Assembly (NCBI GenBank): GCA_045592165.1
Contig: JAZNUG010000002.1
Location: forward strand, 1 to 24,932
Source of the DNA: SFEL01 sp045592165
GTDB lineage: Bacteria > Bacillota > Clostridia > Christensenellales > CAG-138
DNA length: 24,932 nt
Reading direction: 5' to 3'
In this document: piece after piece, positions 21,652 to 24,932 of the stretch
Position numbering within the stretch: the stretch's first letter is position 1
Layout of the letters: each line of letters begins with the position of its first letter
Position numbers and translations under genes: made by a program
Notes under the pieces: model-generated
The model's input: only the letters and a program-made list of their open reading frames with translations
What the model was told of the DNA's origin: nothing
Databases searched by the model: none

Positions 21652-24158
21652 GTAGTAGAAGTATTTCCGCCCACAAGCTGCTGATACTCTGCAAAGCTGC
21701 CAATCAGAAGTTTGCGGGGCTTGCTACCGTCAAATCCGCTGACCACCTTCATCTGCTCCATGATATCTATAAGCCTTGCAGCACGTGCATAGCCCACCCT
21801 CAGGCGGCGCTGTATCATGGATATAGAAGCCTGTCCGCTTTCAAGTACAATCCTGACTGCATCATCCAGCAGATCATCCTCCTGCTTTCCGTTGCCCTGT
21901 CCCATAGCAGTATCCACTGCGGTGGATACCTCCTCCAGAGAGATTTCTGTATACTTGGGTGCGGCTTCGTCGCTCTGCTGTGCGGCGAAGAAATCCATTA
22001 CATCCTCCACTTCTTCATCGCTGACAAAGGCGCACTGGGTACGCACAGGCTTACCTGCGCCGTTTGCATGGAACAGCATATCACCCTTGCCCAGCAGCTT
22101 TTCTGCTCCGCCGGTATCCATAATGACTCGGGAATCCACCGCTGAGGATACTGCAAGAGCTATGCGGGAAGGTATATTTGCCTTTATAAGGCCGGTGATA
22201 ATATCGGTAGAGGGACGCTGGGTTGCTACTATAAGGTGAATACCCGCCGCGCGGCCAAGCTGAGCTATGCGGCATATGGATTCCTCAACATCCTTGGCAG
22301 CAACCATCATAAGGTCAGCCAACTCATCTATGATTATTACCAGACGAGGCAGTTTTTCAGCAGGATCCTCCTGAAGGGAATTATATCTGGATACACTGCG
22401 TGCATTCACCTTGGACATCTTGCGATATCTCTGATCCATTTCCATTACTGCCCACTTCAATGCGCCGGCTGCCTTCTTTGGATCAGTTACAACCGGCATA
22501 AGCAAATGGGGCATGGGAGAATAAACCCTCAGCTCCACCTGCTTGGGGTCGATAAGAATAAGCCGTACATCGTCCGGCTTTTTGCCGTATACAAAGCTTA
22601 AAATTATATCGTTGATGCAAACGCTTTTACCGGAGCCGGTGGAGCCCGCAATTAGCAAATGGGGCATTTTATCAAGGTCGGCACATACAACATTGCCGGC
22701 AATATCCTTGCCCAGGCCAAAGCGCAATGCGGAGTTGCCGTCGCTGAATTCCGGAGATTCAATAACCTCTCTCAGCAATACCGGTACAGTATCCCTGTTG
22801 GGTATCTCAATACCTATGGCAGATTTGCCGGGAATAGGAGCCTCAATACGTACGCGGGGCGCAGCAAGAGCCAGGGCAATATCGTCCGAAAGGCTGGTTA
22901 TTCTGTTTACCCTTACGCCTTGTGCGGGCTGCAGTTCAAAGCGGGTAATTACAGGACCAACACTATAATTGATAACCTTTGCCTGAATATTGAAGCTGGC
23001 GAGGGTTTCCTCCAGCTTTCTTCCCTTTGCGGCCGGGGATTCTGAACTTTTGCCATAGGAGGAAGCAGGCTTCTTAAGCCTTGATATGGGAGGAGCAATA
23101 TATACCGGCGGTTCAGGAACAATGGACTCTTCCGCGGCCTTTACATCAGCTGCGGTAGTCTTAACAGGCTTTGCCGGCTTGACGGGAACGGATTCCTCTT
23201 CATCGTATGCGGCCTGTGCAGGCTCCTGCCTGAGAGCGCTGTCATCCACGGCGGAAAGAATATCAAATGGATCGTCGTCATCGGGATTACGTTTTGGCAG
23301 AGTTCCTTTTTCGGGAATAAATGAGATATCCCCTTCCCAGTCCACTGCATCCTCCCTGCGGCGGACAATATGGCTTTCGTCAGCCTTTTTACGCTTTTTG
23401 GTTATTGAAACAGGCATATCGTCCTGCCCGAAAGTTTCGGTATAAAGGCCCTTGCCATTCTGTTTTGCAGGCTTTTTCTTTGGCGGAAAAATCTGCTCAA
23501 AGCCCATTTCTTCAAAGTCGTATATCTCCTGACGGGCCTGTTGCTGCTGAACATGGGCTGTGTGTACTTTTTCGGATACCGTTTCCACACCGTTTTTTAT
23601 GGAGCTGCCGACCTTTGCGCCCATGGCTCGAATGGACAGCCGTGTTGCAATAAGGAAAACGATAACTATTGCCGCACCAAAGAAGATATAGGTGCCGACA
23701 GGGCCCAGAAGCAGCAATGCAGGATAAGCCGGCAGAGCGCCGAGAAGCCCGCCGCCCTTGAAGTACAGCTTACCGTAAAGATAAGCATCGGAATAATATG
23801 AAAGAACACCCTCGCTGGAGATAGTGTTTCTCATTGCAGCATGGATGATCACCAGCAGGCATACCACACCGGCAAAAAGCAGCCACAGTGTGGACTCTGC
23901 GTTATTGGATTTTGACATAACAATAGAAAGCACACCAAGAACCGCCATAATGACAGGCACAGCATAGCCTGCAATACCGAACATACCAAAACAGAAGTTT
24001 TTAACCGCGGCGCCGATTACGCCCACGAGGTCAGAGTAAATGCCCGCGCCAAGAAAAAGCGCAATGGCAATAAAACAGACGCCGATAATCTCCCGTTCGG
24101 TCTGTTCTTCCCTTGCTCTGTCGGATTTTTTTACCACCCTGGTGTTCTTTTTAGCCAT
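21642..24158 (-). CDS. ftsK: DNA translocase FtsK/SpoIIIE
   Basis: This septal DNA pump moves chromosomal DNA out of the closing division or sporulation septum. It has 838 aa. About four transmembrane helices lie in residues 25-180. A charged low-complexity linker (about 195-370) joins them to the motor. The RecA-like motor has Walker A GSTGSGKS (505-512) and Walker B VIIIDELADLMM (Asp611, Glu612), then ATQRPSTDIITG. The C-terminal winged-helix gamma domain (about 760-825, ISMIQRRLRVGYARAARLIDIMEQ) reads orientation signals in DNA. The ATG follows AGAGG. Sequence alone does not tell FtsK from SpoIIIE. It heads the ftsK-rimO-pgsA-cinA-recA run, after its own promoter and the rpsA terminator. 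Confidence 0.96.
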   Translation of the reverse strand: MAKKNTRVVKKSDRAREEQTEREIIGVCFIAIALFLGAGIYSDLVGVIGAAVKNFCFGMFGIAGYAVPVIMAVLGVLSIVMSKSNNAESTLWLLFAGVVCLLVIIHAAMRNTISSEGVLSYYSDAYLYGKLYFKGGGLLGALPAYPALLLLGPVGTYIFFGAAIVIVFLIATRLSIRAMGAKVGSSIKNGVETVSEKVHTAHVQQQQARQEIYDFEEMGFEQIFPPKKKPAKQNGKGLYTETFGQDDMPVSITKKRKKADESHIVRRREDAVDWEGDISFIPEKGTLPKRNPDDDDPFDILSAVDDSALRQEPAQAAYDEEESVPVKPAKPVKTTAADVKAAEESIVPEPPVYIAPPISRLKKPASSYGKSSESPAAKGRKLEETLASFNIQAKVINYSVGPVITRFELQPAQGVRVNRITSLSDDIALALAAPRVRIEAPIPGKSAIGIEIPNRDTVPVLLREVIESPEFSDGNSALRFGLGKDIAGNVVCADLDKMPHLLIAGSTGSGKSVCINDIILSFVYGKKPDDVRLILIDPKQVELRVYSPMPHLLMPVVTDPKKAAGALKWAVMEMDQRYRKMSKVNARSVSRYNSLQEDPAEKLPRLVIIIDELADLMMVAAKDVEESICRIAQLGRAAGIHLIVATQRPSTDIITGLIKANIPSRIALAVSSAVDSRVIMDTGGAEKLLGKGDMLFHANGAGKPVRTQCAFVSDEEVEDVMDFFAAQQSDEAAPKYTEISLEEVSTAVDTAMGQGNGKQEDDLLDDAVRIVLESGQASISMIQRRLRVGYARAARLIDIMEQMKVVSGFDGSKPRKLLIGSFAEYQQLVGGNTSTTEE

Positions 24159-24187
24159 CTTTGCATACCTCTTCTATCTTACAGAAT

Positions 24188-24216
24188 ATTATACACTATA
24201 TATTGTATTTTTAAAA
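24188..24216 (-). promoter_or_regulatory. Probable ftsK operon promoter
   Basis: Minus strand: a perfect TATAAT lies 29 bp before the ftsK ATG, with a weak TTTTAA as -35 at 17-bp spacing. It lies directly after the rpsA terminator, where a promoter is needed. Confidence 0.5.
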
Positions 24217-24228
24217 GTGCCGCACAAC

Positions 24229-24259
24229 AAAAAACAGGCCCGTCGTATGACGGGCCTGT
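24229..24259 (-). terminator. Terminator of rpsA
   Basis: Minus strand: 11-bp perfect GC-rich stem ACAGGCCCGTC / GACGGGCCTGT (24234-24244 with 24249-24259), 4-nt loop, then TTTTTT. It starts 19 bp after the S1 stop codon. Confidence 0.92.
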
Positions 24260-24278
24260 GAAAATACAGTGTATTTTA

Positions 24279-24932
24279 TTAGTCTTCGAACTTGAAGCCT
24301 GCAAACTTGTCAGCCAGAGAAGTGGTTGCCTTCTCAACGGGGGGCAGGTCATACTCGTTCTCTTCGCGACGCTGACGACGACGCTCTGCGCGCTCGGCTT
24401 CGCGGGCTTCGTTGGCGGCCTTTGCAGCCTCAGCAGCGGCGGCACGCTCAGCGGCCTTCTCGGCGGCTACGCGCTCACGCTCTGCCTTTTCAGCGGCCAG
24501 CTGCTCGGCGATCTCGGGGTTCTCCTCGAGGATTACATCGCGACGGCTCAGGCTGATGCGCTTTGCTTCGGAATTTACATCCAGAACCTTGCAGCGTACT
24601 ACATCGCCTACGTTGATCTCATCTTCAACCTTCTCAATGCGCTTTACGCCAACCTGAGAAATGTGGATGAGGCCATCGATGGTGGGCTCCAGTGCTACGA
24701 AAGCGCCGAAGGATACAATGCGTACTACCTTGCCCTCTACGATGGTGCCTACGGGGTACTTTTCGGCTGCCATGGTCCAGGGCTTGGGCTGCAGCTGCTT
24801 GTAGCCCAGGGATACGCGCTGCTTCTCAACGTCTACGTCACGGATGAGAACTTCGATTTCCTGACCGATGCTAAGAACATCGGAGGGATGCTTTACACGG
24901 CCCCAAGCGATGTCGGTAACATGTACCAGACC
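24279..24932 (-). CDS. rpsA: 30S ribosomal protein S1, C-terminal part (cut by window edge)
   Basis: The frame is open to the window edge, so the apparent ATG at 24773 is an internal methionine and not the start. The visible 217 residues begin in the middle of one S1 domain (GLVHVTDIAWGRVKHPSDVL...RVSLGYKQLQPKPW). They then hold a complete S1 domain (VGTIVEGKVVRIVSFGAFVALEP...KRISLSRRD), followed by a highly charged Ala/Glu/Arg helical tail (about 24330-24530) and a conserved-looking end LADKFAGFKFED. S1 binds mRNA on the small subunit. In many Clostridia S1 is fused to or follows IspH, which cannot be judged here. A strong terminator follows. Confidence 0.92.
   Translation of the reverse strand, partial: GLVHVTDIAWGRVKHPSDVLSIGQEIEVLIRDVDVEKQRVSLGYKQLQPKPWTMAAEKYPVGTIVEGKVVRIVSFGAFVALEPTIDGLIHISQVGVKRIEKVEDEINVGDVVRCKVLDVNSEAKRISLSRRDVILEENPEIAEQLAAEKAERERVAAEKAAERAAAAEAAKAANEAREAERAERRRQRREENEYDLPPVEKATTSLADKFAGFKFED

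Noticed and set aside
1..24932. CRISPR array, insertion sequence or prophage
   Set aside because: No regularly spaced repeats, no transposase or phage structural genes. The recombinase is the only mobility-type protein and looks chromosomal.

Overview
The window looks like housekeeping chromosome from a Gram-positive anaerobe of the Clostridia (Bacillota). The evidence is gene order and content: miaB - YlbF family - mutS - mutL - miaA - hfq - ynbB next to lexA, and rpsA / ftsK - rimO - pgsA - cinA - recA - rny. Both are typical clostridial neighbourhoods. MutL carries its own endonuclease motif, the LexA site is of the GAAC-N4-GTTC type used in Bacillota, and RNase Y is present. The species cannot be named from the sequence alone.

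Layout. Positions 1-905: a monocistronic alpha/beta hydrolase with its own promoter and terminator. Positions 929-9914 (+): one tightly packed operon, miaB, a YlbF/YmcA-type gene, mutS, mutL, miaA, hfq and a PLP enzyme (ynbB family), with several 1-4 nt overlaps. Positions 9916-11038: lexA (-) diverges from a small acidic cysteine-cluster protein (+), with one SOS box between them. Positions 11035-12081 (-): a complete XerS-like tyrosine recombinase. A perfect 16-bp inverted repeat lies across its promoter, followed by about 450 bp of AT-rich sequence without a convincing gene. Positions 12680-14482 (-): a class I aminotransferase and RNase HI. Positions 14575-14648 (+): tRNA-Trp(CCA) with its own promoter and terminator. 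Positions 14700-24158 (-): M19 dipeptidase, rny, recA, cinA, pgsA, rimO and ftsK. Positions 24279-24932 (-): the C-terminal part of ribosomal protein S1, cut by the window edge.

How the genes fit together. MiaA and MiaB catalyse successive steps of tRNA A37 modification (i6A, then ms2i6A). RimO is the ribosomal-protein counterpart of MiaB. MutS and MutL form the MutH-independent mismatch repair pair, and LexA and RecA are the two core SOS proteins. The YlbF-type protein and RNase Y are linked in Bacillus through the Ric (Y) complex. FtsK and the Xer-type recombinase could act together in chromosome dimer resolution.

Most of the window is ordinary. The points most worth checking are: (1) the palindrome in front of the XerS-like gene, a candidate dif-like site and/or operator, at the point where gene orientation switches from mainly + to mainly -; (2) the SOS box shared by lexA and an unrecognised Cys-cluster protein in the position yneA has in Bacillus; (3) a divergent Hfq that lacks the usual proximal-face His; and (4) a strong terminator directly in front of the dipeptidase start.
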